A program made the translations under genes and the position numbers. Under the pieces are notes generated by a model. It searched no databases, had not been told where the DNA came from, and was given only the letters and a program-made list of their open reading frames with translations. A stretch of 64,000 nt of DNA from Aedes albopictus (lineage: Eukaryota; Arthropoda; Insecta; Diptera; Culicidae), in the NCBI RefSeq assembly GCF_035046485.1, contig NC_085138.1, forward strand, positions 362,269,238-362,333,237, written 5' to 3'. Positions 36,695 through 46,883 of the stretch are shown here, piece by piece. Position 1 is the first letter of the stretch. Each line of letters opens with the position of its first letter.

Positions 36695-37359
36695 ACACAG
36701 CGTAACAAAAATTAACTTTTGGTCTGTCTCAAGAGCAAACTAATGTGTCTCTGACAGATTTCGGGCCGCTGAATCCGAATCCGGGCTTAGATTTGCTCCA
36801 ACACGTCACAATGTCGAGCTATACCTCAATTTATAGGGCAAAATATGCGATTTTGGGCTTTTTTTACTGCAAGCTATTAAGCATGCAAATATTTGTTTTT
36901 AAGCAATCAAAAGGTTAATTGGTCAATTAACATCTAAATTAACGACTAATGCAAAATATTTCGTTTTACCAAATCGAATTTGATAGTTTTAAGCGATTTA
37001 TGTTAGGTACGATATTTCCCATACAAGTCACCCTCCAAAAGTTGCATGCAAGTTTTCATACTAACATAAAATGCTTAAATCTATCAAATTTGATGAGGTA
37101 AAACGAAATATTTTGCATGGATCGTTAATTAAGATGTTAATTGACCAATTAACCTTTTGATTGCTTAAAAAAATATTTCCATGCTTAATGGCTTGCAGTC
37201 AAAAAAGCCCAAAATCACATATTTTGCCCTATAAATTGAGGTATAGCTCAAAATTGTGACGTGTTGGTGCAAATCTGAGCCCGGATTCGGATTCAGCGGC
37301 CCAAAATCCTTCGGAGACACATAAGTTTGCTCTTGAGACAAAAAAATGTTGCGCTGTGT
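36695..37359. mobile_element. 665-bp foldback element
   Basis: The ends ACACAGCGTAACA and CGCTGTGT (complement ACACAGCG) enclose arms of about 300 bp that pair closely (for example CTATACCTCAATTTATAGGG against its complement at about 37225-37245, and AACCTTTTGATTGCTTAAA against the left AGCAATCAAAAGGTTAA). The loop is around 37010-37060. Non-coding. A target duplication was not found. Confidence 0.85.
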
Positions 37360-37935
37360 AATTGAAACACACGATCATCTGGTGCTCGAAGTGTGGCGCC
37401 ACATTTGTTCGTGGTAGTGCATAATCTGCATAGATATGTCCTCCCAAGTAACATTTTATGTTATGTTCGGCTCTATAAGAGATTTTCTAGACCAATTTTA
37501 TAAAACTTGCAATTAAACTGATTTATACATCAAAACCTCTTGCTAGCCTCTTTAAAAGCATCATCCGGCTAAATGGACCACACTCGGAGAAGTTTTGCAA
37601 ATATTATTAAGAATAGCAATAAAACTGTTTTAAAACCTAGATAAAAAAAATCTATACTCGATGATTGTTGTTTTTTTTTCGACATAAATTATGACACCTC
37701 AAGATGCAGAGAAGCTTCTTCAATGGCACGAAAAGTTCAGGAAGAGATATTATTCGCAAACAGGAAGCGATCATTTTAAAGTGATATTTTACTAGTTATT
37801 ATGATGCTAGGCTTATGCGTATTCATTTTTACCGTGAATATTGGAGTTGTAGAAACATAAAATTAATGCGCCTCGAAAATGGTGAATATTAATGAAATAA
37901 ATAAATGTAGTAAAGTGTTAATGTGGTAAAACTAT

Positions 37936-37940
37936 CTCGG
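37936..37940. repeat. Target-site duplication, left (CTCGG)
   Basis: CTCGG directly precedes the LTR here and directly follows the other LTR at 45663-45667. A 5-bp duplication is usual for BEL/Pao integrases. Confidence 0.9.
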
Positions 37941-38347
37941 TGTTCACGTTCTTCGAAGTTCTTGAAGCAAAACTCGTCTTTGCGGTATGATAAAGCTCAA
38001 GCTGAAATATTATTTTATTATTGCATGGTACTTTTAGGGAATTGTTTATACTCACAATTTAGTCTCCTCAGTTAAGCAATCGTGAACAAAATTATTCTAA
38101 TTAGGTTTTAAGTACAAATTAGCCTGTAAGTTCAATTAGTTAAGTACATTAAGAACAAAATTATGCATGTTAACTTACAATAGAAATATCTTTATATATC
38201 AACGAGTTCAACAAATCTAATTCTGACCTCTTGCTATTCGATGTCTTTTGTCTATCAGTGTGAATAATGTCAGTCGTCCGTCACTTCCATCTGACAGCGT
38301 TAGGGTTAAAAGTGGCTCATTACCATACGAGGGGCTTGCACGTAACA
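37941..38347 (-). repeat. BEL/Pao 3' LTR
   Basis: About 407 bp. In the element's sense it starts TGTTACGTGCAAGCCCC and ends ..GAACGTGAACA (TG..CA). It matches 45257-45662 across its full length in my reading, with at most a single-base difference, which implies recent integration. The polypurine tract abuts its sense-strand start. Confidence 0.95.
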
Positions 38348-38359
38348 TCCTCCCCCTCA
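38348..38359 (-). promoter_or_regulatory. Polypurine tract
   Basis: On the sense (minus) strand TGAGGGGGAGGA sits directly before the 3' LTR, the expected primer for plus-strand DNA synthesis. The Gag-Pol stop codon TGA (38357-38359) is the first triplet of this tract, an economical overlap. Confidence 0.85.
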
Positions 38360-41300
38360 TGGCGCCTCAACTTCCGGTATGGCGTCATCCTTCAACTCCA
38401 CGTCCAAGAGTGCAAGCTTAGCGACAGCTCGGTTCAGTAGTCCTCCTGTAGTCATCACATCCGCCTTCCGTATTGTTCCATCTTTGCCGGGATACACACG
38501 CACCACCCTACCCCTCAACCATTTGTTTCTTACCTTTTCATCAGCAATGACCACTAATTCACCCACATTGATCGGTCTGACACCTCTGAACCATTTCGTC
38601 CTTCTTGTAATGGTCGGAAGGTATTCCGTTACCCAACGCCGCCACATCCGATCCAAAGTATGTTGAATAAAATCCCAACTGCTTCGCAAAGCTTGTTTTT
38701 CGTCCACTGGTAATTTTACTGGTTGCTGTACTCCACCAGAACTAAGCAGCAGGAAATGATTCGGGGTAATTGCTTCATCATCAGACGTAGATAGAGATAC
38801 GAACGTCAGGGGTCGCGAATTAATCATTTTTTCAGCTTCCAAGAACATCGTCAACAACGATTCGTCATCTAGCTTGCGATCGACAGGAACTACTTCAAGC
38901 GCCGTCTTAATGGACCTCACCATCCTTTCCCAGCAGCCTCCCATGTGAGGTGCTGAGGGTGGATTGAATCTCCACTTCGTGTACGTATCCGTAATAGAGT
39001 TGCAGAGTTCCGTATTAATCGACTCGAGTTCCTTGGTTAGCTCCTTGCTAACTCCAACGAAATTGGTTCCATTATCGGAATAGATTTCTTGCGGTGCTCC
39101 ACGTCTTGCTATAAATCTCCGTATAGCTTTCTTGCAAGAATCGGCGGTTAAACTACAGGCAACTTCAATGTGAATTGCCCTGATAGTCAAGCAGGTGAAT
39201 ACGACTCCCCAGCGTTTAGCAACGCTTCGGCCAACTTTTACCAGATACGGGCCGAAATAATCAATTCCGACGAAGGTGAAAGCTCGTACATATGGCGTCA
39301 ATCGGACTTTCGGAAGCGGTCCCATTTTTGGAGTCATCGGGATACACTTATAAACTCGGCACCACATACATCGTGTTTTCGTCTTGCGTAGACTTGCTCG
39401 AAGCTTCGGCACGAAAAACCTTTGGCGGACCTCGTTCAACACGGTCTCGTCGTTTGCATGTCTGTATTTATCGTGATACCATCCTAGTAGAAGTTCTGTG
39501 ATGCGATGCTCCCGAGGTAATATGATTGGATACTTCGCATCAAACGACAGATAATCTGCCGCATCTATTCGACCGCCCACTCGCAGAATTTGTTGATCAT
39601 CAAACGTCGGTGTAAGGTTCGCTAACCTACTGGATCTTTCAATGGGAATCTCATCGCTTCCCATATCTTTGTTACGTTTCAATACTGCCACTTCATCTGA
39701 GTAAGCTTCTGACTGTGCAATTTTCCACAACGATACCTCAGCTTTTTGCAGTTCTTCTTGTGTCAGATCTTTTCCAGTTATGCGTGGAATACCATTGATA
39801 GCTCGATACAAGTTGTCTAGATATCGGTGGACGTACGCTACAGTCCTCTTCAGCCGTACAAACTTGGAAAATCGCGCAAAATCAATTATTGTTTTTGCGA
39901 TGAGGTGGGTACCTACAAAGGATGGACGAAGTTCTTCGGTAGTCTCTTCACATTGCTCGTCTAGCCAGTCGTTTCTTCGTTCGTACAAGAAAGCGGGTCC
40001 ACGAAACCAACGGCTATCCGGATCAATAGATGACCTTCTACACCATTTTGTTGCCTCGTCCGCGACGTTGGCTCTTGTCCCAATCCATCTCCATTCATCC
40101 ACCGTAGTCAAATTTAGAATTTCGTTAACTCTAAACGCTACAAATTGGCGGTAGCGTCTTGAGTCTGATTTGATCCAGGAAATAGCAGTAGTGGAATCGC
40201 TCCAAAGGAATGTACGAGTGACTTTAATGGAGTGGTTTTCCTCAATGGTTTTCCTCAAACGTGCGCCAATCAAAGCTGCCATCAATTCAAGGCGAGGGAT
40301 TGATAGAGCTTGAAGAGGTGCTACCTTCGTTTTTGATGAAACCAACGAACATCTGACTTCTCCTTTGTCTATAATGCGAAAGTAGCCCACCGCAGCATAG
40401 GCTTCTGCACTGGCGTCAACAAATATATGCAGCTGCAACGAATCGTAGCTGTTCGGATCATATCCCGGAAAATAACATCGGTTAATTTTCACTTTGGAAA
40501 TCTCTGCCAACATACACAACCACTGCTTCCACTTACAGAAAATTTGAGACGGAATTTTGTCATCCCAACCGATGTTCGCTCTCCAAGTATCCTGGATGAT
40601 CACTTTTCCATGAACGACGAATACCGCAACTAGTCCAAGTGGGTCATACAAGCTCATTACTACGCTCAATACTTCTCGCTTAGTTGGAATGGCTTCACCA
40701 TTCATCAGGTGCCGGATGTCATCCCGTAGGCAGAAATTGAAGGCGAAGACGTCTTCGTCAGGTAACCACATCATTTCCAAGACTCGTTCAAGGTTGATCT
40801 CCTTTCCCGCAGTGAATTGCTTAGTTGACACAGGAGTAACTTCTTCTATTCGTTCAAGAACTTCCAGTTTATTTGACCTCCAGTTACGAATGAAGAAATC
40901 CGCCTTCCCATGTATTGTCGTCACATCCGTAGCGAGTTGAACTGCCTCATCAACCGTGTCGACACTATCAAGGTAGTCGTCGACGTAGTGTTTGTGTTTT
41001 ATCGCCGCCGATGCTTTTGGGTAGCTGTCTTCATACTCCGCTGCATTGAGATTTTTCACAAATTGCGACTGTACTGGAGAGCAAGTTGCTCCAAATATCG
41101 CTACGTCAGTAACCATGATCTTTACTGGCTGCTCGGGCGAATCTCGCCACAAAAACAGGAGAGCACTACGATCCTCGGGTCGAATAAGGATCTGCAAAAA
41201 CATTTCCATTATATCCGCCGTAATCGCTACTTCGCGTTCTCGGAACTGGAACATTACTGCTAGCAGCGATGTCAACAGGTCTGGACCTGTGAGGAGTTGG

Positions 41301-44300
41301 TCGTTCAAAGAAGTACCATCTACTTGGGCTGCTGCATCCCAGACAAGACGGATTCTTCCAGGTTTGTTCGGGCTTGTAACAACATTAAGAGGGAGATACC
41401 ACGTACGTCGAACGTCGAAACTTTGAAGCTCGTCTTTCGTAGCCTCGTGCACAAATCCTTTGAACTTGAACTCCGTTATTTGTCTACGAACTGCTTCGTA
41501 TAATGCCGGATTCCTCTGTAGACGTTTTTCCAAACATTTTAAACGTTTTTCCGCCATTGGTCTGCTGTCAGGGAGCTCCACATAATCGTTTTTCCATAGC
41601 AAACCAGTTTCGAATTTGCCACAGTTGGTCCGCTTCGTAGAATTTTCCAAAATTTTACGCGCGCGGTCATCTTCAGCACTTTCTACGGACGGCGCTGCTG
41701 CAATGCCCAAACTCTCCAGGGTGAAAAACTCGCGGACATATTCATTAAGATCGCTGAGTGTCGGTCGTTTGCAAATGTGCAGCTGACGATGTTGCATCTG
41801 TTCTCCCCCTCGTATTCTCCCGTATACAGCCCAACCGATTCGGGTTTTGGACGCGATTGGTTCTTGTATATTCCCTTCTCGTAACTTGAGTGTAGCAAGA
41901 AGATGAGCGTTGTCGATGCCGATCAATATTCCCGGTACGGCTGCTTCGAAACTTTTAACGGGTAACTTTTTCAGGTATTTGAATCGCTCAGCTATTTCCT
42001 CGAAGTCCAAAGATTGCTGCGGAAGACCCAGTTTGTCCACGGTGTACGCTTCTCCAATTGTAAAGCGTTTGTTGCTTCCTTGGGCTGATATATCCATTTG
42101 AACCAGACGAGAGTCTGCTATTCCCTTGTTGATACCACCTGTCCACTGGATGCACAACGATTCCCTCTGCCCATCAAGTCCTAACGTTTGAGCGATTTCG
42201 CGTTCAACGAGTGTGACGGACGACCCGTCATCTAGGAAAGCGAATGTGTTTACCTCGCCGAATTTTCCATACAGTGTCACAGGGAGCACTCGGAACAGCA
42301 TTGATGTCGTAGTTTTTTGATGTATCGTTACAGTTGCATTCGTACTTTGCTCCAGCTTTCGTGAGTCTGTCGCAGGATCGTAGTGCAGCAAACGATGATG
42401 TAGTTTTTGGCAACCGTTAAGGCCACACGCTTCCCCTTTGCAAGGCCATCTTGAGTGAGAATTCAAGCATCGGCGGCAAAGCTTGTTGTCCTTAACAAGA
42501 TTCCAACGATCGTCCAAGTTGAGAGATTTGAACTTTGCACACTCACTTGCCTGGTGATTTTCAGTTTTGCACGCTGGACACCGTTTCGTTGTTTCTGTTA
42601 ACTCGTCAATCGCACGGTTCTTGCGCAGTTCCGTCTTATCGGCCGCATCATCCTCTAGCACATGATCTTTCTGTCCGGTGGTATGCGCATTTACGAAAGC
42701 TTTATCTTTTGTCTTGACACGGTCATCCTTGATAGACTTTGGCGGCAGGTTGGACACAGTTATACTACTGGTCGCAGACGTCACACGTGTCATGTACTCG
42801 CCAAATACGTTGAGATCAACAACCGAAAACTGCTGTTGATACATTGCCCAATTGAATTTCACATTCGCTGGTAACTTCTCGACAAGCTCCTGTAGTAGCA
42901 TTGGGTTCGACAGATGCCAATCCAGTCCTACAGCTCTCAGATGGCCACACAAATTTTGGACTGCTAAACCAAACGTCACCAACGTCTCCAAACGATCTGG
43001 TTTTGGAGCTGGGGTACTTCTCACTTTTTCGATGAGGTTGTGCACAATTTGCTCCGGACGTCCAAACAAAGTTTGCAAGGTCGACAGAATTTGTGGAACC
43101 GTTGAAGGATGTAACAGGAAACTGCCCACTGCGTCCTTAGCTGGTCCTCTCAAGGCACGTTGCAGTCGTAGAAGGTTTTCGAAGTCGGAATATCCACAAG
43201 CTTGTGTCGAATGGTGATAGCTGCTGAAGAAAAGAGGCCAGTCCACCGGATCTCCCGCAAATGTTGGTAGCTCTTTCGACAGTACTTGCCTGGCGGCCAG
43301 CTGCTCCGGGGAAGGACGAAATACTTCTGGCTGGAAACTGTCCCCAAGTCTACCGCCAGCTTCAGGAGGTATTGCTGGCTGGAACTGGTGATAAGGCGCT
43401 GCACTTTGGAATGTATTCGGATAGTTTGTTGGGGTTTCGATACGATCAGAGTAGGTCGAACGACCTCCATTGGGAGTCGAAGTGTTCAAGGTTTGGTGGT
43501 CAGAAAAGGTGTGTGATAGGGGATTTTCTCTTATTGAGCCACCGAAATGTGTCAAGGGGTTTACAGTGTCGTGGTCGGTATAGAAGTGATGTGGTTGAGG
43601 GGTTTCTTTTGTTTGACTAAGGAACGTTTGGGTGGCACTTACCAGATTCGGGTCAGCCGTAGATTTGGTGGCCGGAGGTGTTCCTTTTGGGTCATCGATG
43701 AGTACTTCAGGGTGTACCAGTGCCCGCTGGAGTCGCGTGCCGTCCGGCAGCACCGCAGACGGGAGCCCTCGGGTAGCATTGTTGGTTCGCCCGGCGAAGT
43801 CGTCGTTCCGTTGAAGAGCCTGATTAAGTGAATGCAGCTGAACCATTAACCGCTGCTCCGTTTCACGCAGACGATTTATTTCGGCATCCCTCTGTTGCAA
43901 TTCATGTTGTCGGCGTTCTTCCATGGCATTTTGTCTGTCGTTGAACTGCTGCAGCTGTTTCTTGACTTCCAATTCGTATTCCTGACGTTGGTGCACATCC
44001 TCCTCCTTTTGGATCTGTAAATGCCGAATTTGATTGACCAGATCCAGCTCACGTTTTCGCCGAATCTCATTATCTTTTTGGTGACGTTCCTCTAGCACTT
44101 TCGCTCTGCGTAGAAAGCCTGTTTCACTTTGCCATTGACTGTATGGCAGAGATACACTATTAGTAACTTTCGCCTTGGTTCCAATCTTTGTGATAGATGG
44201 TTCCTCCTCTTCCAGCAGATTTTGAAGCGGTTTGAGGTCCACCAATGAAATGGCAGGAGAAATTTTACCATCATCCACGGGTAAAACTCCTCCGATAGCT

Positions 44301-45229
44301 TCGTCGATGTCGTTATCTCCGATCGTAATACTTCCGGTTGTGCGAGCAGCAGAAATACGATCGACATCAAAGGGCTCGTTCTTGATGGTAAAACGTTTGA
44401 TACCTGGTACGCCGATTTGAACCGGAGTGGAGCTGCGTTGCTGAGTACACGGCACTGTCGGTGTCACAGCTGAACAGTGTGTGGGGTCTGCAGATGCCGA
44501 CGTCTCTTCAACTACACGCGAGCCCATATTGGTTGCCTGTTTGACGATCCAATCCTCAACTCTTTTAGATGAGGACCGAACAGAACGGTTGCTCCTTAAA
44601 CTTGCAGCTTCAATTTCCTCGTCTTGTTGGCTAAGAAGTTCTCGCTTCCTTGCCAGATATTGTTTATCACGTTCAATCTTCTCCCTTGTTGCCTTTTCGC
44701 TCATTTGCTTCTCACGTTCCAACTTCTCCCGTTGAGCATCTTCCTCTAACCGTCTTGCTTCTTCAAGCAGTTCGAGCTCACGGGCCAGTCTAGCTCTCCG
44801 TGTGCTCGACGTGTCTGACAATCCAGCTATAGAACTTGGTGTTGGACCAGCATTTCGGGAGGTACATGAGGTGCATAAGAACACATGGGATCGATCCTCG
44901 AGGCCACCACTGGTTTGGGCACAAGTGAAATGGTACAGATTGGTACACTTATGGCATTGTACCATGCATTCCTCGGCGTTATTCGGCTGATCACAAACCA
45001 CACACTCATACTGATCTCCGCAATCAACAACATCAGATGATACGAATCTCACTTGGGGCATACGGGCCTGAGATACATTCCTCTCTCCCCGAGCAACGTC
45101 CCCCATTGTCGCCTCCGATGCATTGTTGCTGCTCTGTATAGTGTTCGCAGCACGTGTTTCACCGATTTGTCGAGTGGCTACCGACGCCTTTGATTTGCCT
45201 TTTGTTTGCGAGCGTGTCTTCCTAGGCAT
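38357..45229 (-). CDS. BEL/Pao Gag-Pol polyprotein, intact
   Basis: A single 2290-codon frame. I choose the ATG at 45229 (M-P-R-K-T-R), 27 bp after the 5' LTR; the frame stays open to an ATG at 45370, but that lies in the LTR. Domains in order: PHD finger with perfect C4-H-C3 spacing (C76, C79, C92, C95, H100, C103, C119, C122); coiled coils (about 145-205, 380-470); Pao-type Gag core (DUF1759, about 650-805); zinc knuckles (C884-C887-H892-C897 and C918-C921-H925-C930); aspartic protease (DDGS, 1000-1003); reverse transcriptase (D1339 and YVDDY at 1415-1419); RNase H (D1605, E1648, D1678, D1724); integrase with H1919/H1924/C1954/C1957 zinc site and D1990, D2052, E2101; C-terminal DUF5641-like domain (about 2190-2280). 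All catalytic residues are present. No envelope gene is present. Confidence 0.95.
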   Translation of the reverse strand: MPRKTRSQTKGKSKASVATRQIGETRAANTIQSSNNASEATMGDVARGERNVSQARMPQVRFVSSDVVDCGDQYECVVCDQPNNAEECMVQCHKCTNLYHFTCAQTSGGLEDRSHVFLCTSCTSRNAGPTPSSIAGLSDTSSTRRARLARELELLEEARRLEEDAQREKLEREKQMSEKATREKIERDKQYLARKRELLSQQDEEIEAASLRSNRSVRSSSKRVEDWIVKQATNMGSRVVEETSASADPTHCSAVTPTVPCTQQRSSTPVQIGVPGIKRFTIKNEPFDVDRISAARTTGSITIGDNDIDEAIGGVLPVDDGKISPAISLVDLKPLQNLLEEEEPSITKIGTKAKVTNSVSLPYSQWQSETGFLRRAKVLEERHQKDNEIRRKRELDLVNQIRHLQIQKEEDVHQRQEYELEVKKQLQQFNDRQNAMEERRQHELQQRDAEINRLRETEQRLMVQLHSLNQALQRNDDFAGRTNNATRGLPSAVLPDGTRLQRALVHPEVLIDDPKGTPPATKSTADPNLVSATQTFLSQTKETPQPHHFYTDHDTVNPLTHFGGSIRENPLSHTFSDHQTLNTSTPNGGRSTYSDRIETPTNYPNTFQSAAPYHQFQPAIPPEAGGRLGDSFQPEVFRPSPEQLAARQVLSKELPTFAGDPVDWPLFFSSYHHSTQACGYSDFENLLRLQRALRGPAKDAVGSFLLHPSTVPQILSTLQTLFGRPEQIVHNLIEKVRSTPAPKPDRLETLVTFGLAVQNLCGHLRAVGLDWHLSNPMLLQELVEKLPANVKFNWAMYQQQFSVVDLNVFGEYMTRVTSATSSITVSNLPPKSIKDDRVKTKDKAFVNAHTTGQKDHVLEDDAADKTELRKNRAIDELTETTKRCPACKTENHQASECAKFKSLNLDDRWNLVKDNKLCRRCLNSHSRWPCKGEACGLNGCQKLHHRLLHYDPATDSRKLEQSTNATVTIHQKTTTSMLFRVLPVTLYGKFGEVNTFAFLDDGSSVTLVEREIAQTLGLDGQRESLCIQWTGGINKGIADSRLVQMDISAQGSNKRFTIGEAYTVDKLGLPQQSLDFEEIAERFKYLKKLPVKSFEAAVPGILIGIDNAHLLATLKLREGNIQEPIASKTRIGWAVYGRIRGGEQMQHRQLHICKRPTLSDLNEYVREFFTLESLGIAAAPSVESAEDDRARKILENSTKRTNCGKFETGLLWKNDYVELPDSRPMAEKRLKCLEKRLQRNPALYEAVRRQITEFKFKGFVHEATKDELQSFDVRRTWYLPLNVVTSPNKPGRIRLVWDAAAQVDGTSLNDQLLTGPDLLTSLLAVMFQFREREVAITADIMEMFLQILIRPEDRSALLFLWRDSPEQPVKIMVTDVAIFGATCSPVQSQFVKNLNAAEYEDSYPKASAAIKHKHYVDDYLDSVDTVDEAVQLATDVTTIHGKADFFIRNWRSNKLEVLERIEEVTPVSTKQFTAGKEINLERVLEMMWLPDEDVFAFNFCLRDDIRHLMNGEAIPTKREVLSVVMSLYDPLGLVAVFVVHGKVIIQDTWRANIGWDDKIPSQIFCKWKQWLCMLAEISKVKINRCYFPGYDPNSYDSLQLHIFVDASAEAYAAVGYFRIIDKGEVRCSLVSSKTKVAPLQALSIPRLELMAALIGARLRKTIEENHSIKVTRTFLWSDSTTAISWIKSDSRRYRQFVAFRVNEILNLTTVDEWRWIGTRANVADEATKWCRRSSIDPDSRWFRGPAFLYERRNDWLDEQCEETTEELRPSFVGTHLIAKTIIDFARFSKFVRLKRTVAYVHRYLDNLYRAINGIPRITGKDLTQEELQKAEVSLWKIAQSEAYSDEVAVLKRNKDMGSDEIPIERSSRLANLTPTFDDQQILRVGGRIDAADYLSFDAKYPIILPREHRITELLLGWYHDKYRHANDETVLNEVRQRFFVPKLRASLRKTKTRCMWCRVYKCIPMTPKMGPLPKVRLTPYVRAFTFVGIDYFGPYLVKVGRSVAKRWGVVFTCLTIRAIHIEVACSLTADSCKKAIRRFIARRGAPQEIYSDNGTNFVGVSKELTKELESINTELCNSITDTYTKWRFNPPSAPHMGGCWERMVRSIKTALEVVPVDRKLDDESLLTMFLEAEKMINSRPLTFVSLSTSDDEAITPNHFLLLSSGGVQQPVKLPVDEKQALRSSWDFIQHTLDRMWRRWVTEYLPTITRRTKWFRGVRPINVGELVVIADEKVRNKWLRGRVVRVYPGKDGTIRKADVMTTGGLLNRAVAKLALLDVELKDDAIPEVEAP

Positions 45230-45256
45230 CGTGTATGGGTAAATTCTTGAGATTTT

Positions 45257-45662
45257 GTTCACGTTCTTCGAAGTTCTTGAAGCAAAACTCGTCTTTGCGG
45301 TATGATAAAGCTCAAGCTGAAATATTATTTTATTATTGCATGGTACTTTTAGGGAATTGTTTATACTCACAATTTAGTCTCCTCAGTTAAGCAATCGTGA
45401 ACAAAATTATTCTAATTAGGTTTTAAGTACAAATTAGCCTGTAAGTTCAATTAGTTAAGTACATTAAGAACAAAATTATGCATGTTAACTTACAATAGAA
45501 ATATCTTTATATATCAACGAGTTCAACAAATCTAATTCTGACCTCTTGCTATTCGATGTCTTTTGTCTATCAGTGTGAATAATGTCAGTCGTCCGTCACT
45601 TCCATCTGACAGCGTTAGGGTTAAAAGTGGCTCATTACCATACGAGGGGCTTGCACGTAACA
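45257..45662 (-). repeat. BEL/Pao 5' LTR
   Basis: This is the promoter-bearing LTR in the element's orientation (transcription toward lower coordinates). It is nearly identical to 37941-38347. Only 27 bp separate it from the Gag ATG. The bases just inside it (AAATCTCAAGAATTTACCC, sense) do not begin TGG, so a conventional tRNA primer-binding site is not evident. Confidence 0.95.
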
Positions 45663-45667
45663 CTCGG
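45663..45667. repeat. Target-site duplication, right (CTCGG)
   Basis: Partner of 37936-37940. Confidence 0.9.
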
Positions 45668-46166
45668 ATTACAAGAAAACCCAGCTGAGAGTTTATTTAT
45701 GTGAACATGCTATGGAATGGCGGGCACATTATGAATTCATTGCTCATTTGAGCATAATTTATCATTTTCCATTCACATTATCTAATTCTTCAATATGCCG
45801 ACGACCATAATTAGCGAAAATAAAACAAAAGCCAGTTATATAAAACAAAAGACCGCATTGAACCTAGTAGTGTCATAGTTTCTTCTTTGACATCAATAGA
45901 CGTCGTTACTAATCTAACGGATCGCCATCTGTTGAGTGTTTGAACAGTTTTATTGTGGTCATAATGAAAGCCAGAAGGATTACATATTGAAGAGTTTTGT
46001 TTACTCTTAATATCTGGTTTTATGAATATCTTCAAGTATACTTATAAAACATTTCATCAATAGTTTTCATAAAAGTAGTAATAAAACTGTGAGTTTTGGT
46101 TATTGCTGTATTAAAACCCTAATGAAAATGAAATAAAACCAATCAGCAATGGAATTGTTACTTGGG

Positions 46167-46674
46167 ACTGGCTCTGTGATTACCTAAGCAACAATTTGAT
46201 GGCCAATTAGTTTTGTAGAGGTTTTTATTTCCATCGTAAAACCTGATTCATTTTATTTTGGTTTTATGAGTCTATTTAACTAAAAAGGAAAATGCATAAT
46301 GTGAATGGATGTCAGTCACTGTCCATAAACTACGTAGACTCATTTTGGTCATGTCAGATCTAACCATCTCACTCCTCCCTCTGGTATGGACGAGCCCTAA
46401 GGTCATCTTTTTTTCAACACAATCAAACTCTTCTAAAGCTTCAAACACATCCCCATCAACCAGTACCTGGCATTTATCTCACTATGCCTGCCTCTGTTTC
46501 TACTCGTGCTTATAGTGAATCCTAAATCATATCTTTCCAAATATCCAACTCATTGACACTTTTGAGGGCGTCGATGAGTCGCTGATCTCTTGTAGGGTAG
46601 GGTCATATCATCACATCCTTTCCTATCCTCGTAACGGAGAAGATTGGCGTGGTCGGCAATGGAAGTTATGTCTT
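46167..46674. other. Intron spacer with CCCAAGTAAC-family scrap
   Basis: 46180-46280 again has 'aggtttttatttccatcgtaaaacc' vocabulary of that repeat family. The rest is featureless. Confidence 0.35.
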
Positions 46675-46883
46675 TTAAGGACAAGGTATTTGGAGTACAT
46701 TGCTCAAAATTTCCAGAGCACCGTTTTTTGGAACTGTTGAACAGATTTGGATGAAAATGCATCACGCTAATTGTTCTGTGGTTGTCAACAGCGTGATGCA
46801 TTTTCATTCAAATCCGTTCAACGGTTCTAAAAAACGGTGCTCTGGAAATTTTGAGCAATGTACTCCAAATACCTTGTCCTTAA
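46675..46883. mobile_element. TTAA-bounded foldback MITE
   Basis: TTAA at 46675-46678 and 46880-46883. The arms start GGACAAGGTATTTGGAGTAC and pair nearly perfectly for about 95 bp around a loop at about 46775-46795. 201 bp between the TTAA sites. The TTAA target suggests the piggyBac group, but the GGAC ends are atypical. Frames on both strands across it are mirror images of one another. Confidence 0.8.

Larger units (their letters stand above)
37443..46166. mobile_element. CCCAAGTAACA-ended element, split by the BEL insertion
   Basis: The left end CCCAAGTAACATTTTATG (37443) and the right end ..ATTGTTACTTGGG (to 46166) form a 12-bp inverted pair. Removing the retrotransposon (37941-45662) and one target copy leaves about 1 kb of AT-rich, non-coding DNA. 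The same termini occur at 25060-25195. The pairing of these two ends as one element is inference; they could be separate copies. Confidence 0.5.

Noticed and set aside
45230..45370. Longer Gag-Pol start at the ATG at 45370
   Set aside because: It lies within the 5' LTR; the M-P-R-K-T-R start at 45229 is the first ATG in the internal region and gives a normal basic Gag N-terminus.
38357..45662. Endogenous retrovirus with envelope
   Set aside because: The frame ends in the polypurine tract directly at the 3' LTR, leaving no room for an env gene; the domain order is that of BEL/Pao retrotransposons.
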